Assembly: GCF_004916895.1 (NCBI RefSeq)
Contig: NZ_SNTZ01000006.1
Coordinates: 55,874-119,873, forward strand
Source: Flagellimonas alvinocaridis
GTDB taxonomy: Bacteria; Bacteroidota; Bacteroidia; Flavobacteriales; Flavobacteriaceae
Length of the DNA stretch: 64,000 nt
Direction of reading: 5' to 3'
Below the pieces are notes generated by a model, which worked only from the letters and a program-made list of their open reading frames with translations, had not been told where the DNA came from and ran no database searches. Positions 63,940 through 64,000 of the stretch are shown piece after piece. Position 1 is the stretch's first letter. The number at the start of each line of letters is the position of its first letter. Position numbers and translations under genes: made by a program.

Positions 63940-64000
63940 GCAAGCTTACGGGCAATTAGTACCGCTCGGCTGCATGCATCGCTGCACTTCCACCTACGGC
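63940..64000 (-). rRNA. rrl: 23S ribosomal RNA, 3' end only
   Basis: About the last 60 bases of 23S rRNA on the minus strand, cut by the right edge. The minus strand carries the conserved end AGCCGAGCGGTACTAATTGC. The exact 3' end is estimated. The 115-base spacer to 5S (63825-63939) holds no tRNA. Confidence 0.88.

Overview
The window reads as chromosomal DNA of a marine-type Flavobacteriaceae (Bacteroidota), close in style to Muricauda/Flagellimonas. The signs are: a TonB-dependent receptor and a second protein with carboxypeptidase-like regulatory domains; many lipoproteins with short type II signals; bacillithiol synthesis (bshC); DUF6452/DUF6048 next to rlmD; pyrG-yidC and the aroQ/xerD neighbourhood; no Shine-Dalgarno sequences; and repeated Bacteroidota -7 boxes (TAnnTTTG or TAnnTTTA) just before start codons. 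Base composition is mostly about 40% G+C by eye. I see no CRISPR array, insertion sequence, prophage or tRNA gene.

Layout. 1-6 kb: the 5' part of glgB leaving the left edge, a collagen-like lipoprotein, two tandem msrB genes with a DinB-like gene, lpdA, a DUF3817 gene and aroQ. 6-9 kb: three small outer-membrane barrels, then xerD. 9-15.5 kb: NDH-2, a secreted M20 peptidase, a sigma factor with a membrane partner, a PlsC-like acyltransferase, and nudL back to back with a cyclophilin. 15.5-20 kb: an operon of outer-membrane barrel, DoxX protein and FecA-like receptor. 20-27.5 kb: RDD and TRIC genes diverging from a six-gene SpoIIM/DUF4129/DUF4350/MoxR/DUF58 operon. 27.5-36.4 kb: a nitronate monooxygenase and mnmA operon, a four-domain fasciclin lipoprotein, yidC and pyrG. 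36.4-41.2 kb: a more G+C-rich accessory stretch with a hydroxypyruvate isomerase-like protein, an ABM protein, a GT14 glycosyltransferase and a sulfatase, closed by a cloverleaf-like palindromic element. 41.2-46 kb: the chain guaA, LysM/binding protein, OsmC, DUF922. 46-53.7 kb: pgmB, bshC, an M14 peptidase, a regulatory-domain protein and an LD-carboxypeptidase. 53.7-63.6 kb: rocD, rlmD with DUF6452/DUF6048, a THUMP methyltransferase diverging from a ZIP transporter, a propeller lipoprotein, an HlyIII-like protein and an amidohydrolase. The right edge holds 5S rRNA and the 3' end of 23S rRNA of an rRNA operon on the minus strand.

Most of the window is housekeeping: nucleotide synthesis (pyrG, guaA), RNA modification (mnmA, rlmD, THUMP enzyme), membrane biogenesis (yidC, plsC), redox repair (msrB pair, bshC) and energy metabolism (lpdA, NDH-2). 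Around it lie envelope and scavenging functions: barrels, TonB receptor, secreted peptidases, sulfatase and amidohydrolases. No obviously new multi-gene system stands out. The least-explained items are the 94-base four-armed palindrome at 41113-41206, the symmetric divergent promoter at 59271-59289, the near-leaderless starts of guaA and rlmD, and the orphan terminator at 32705-32738.
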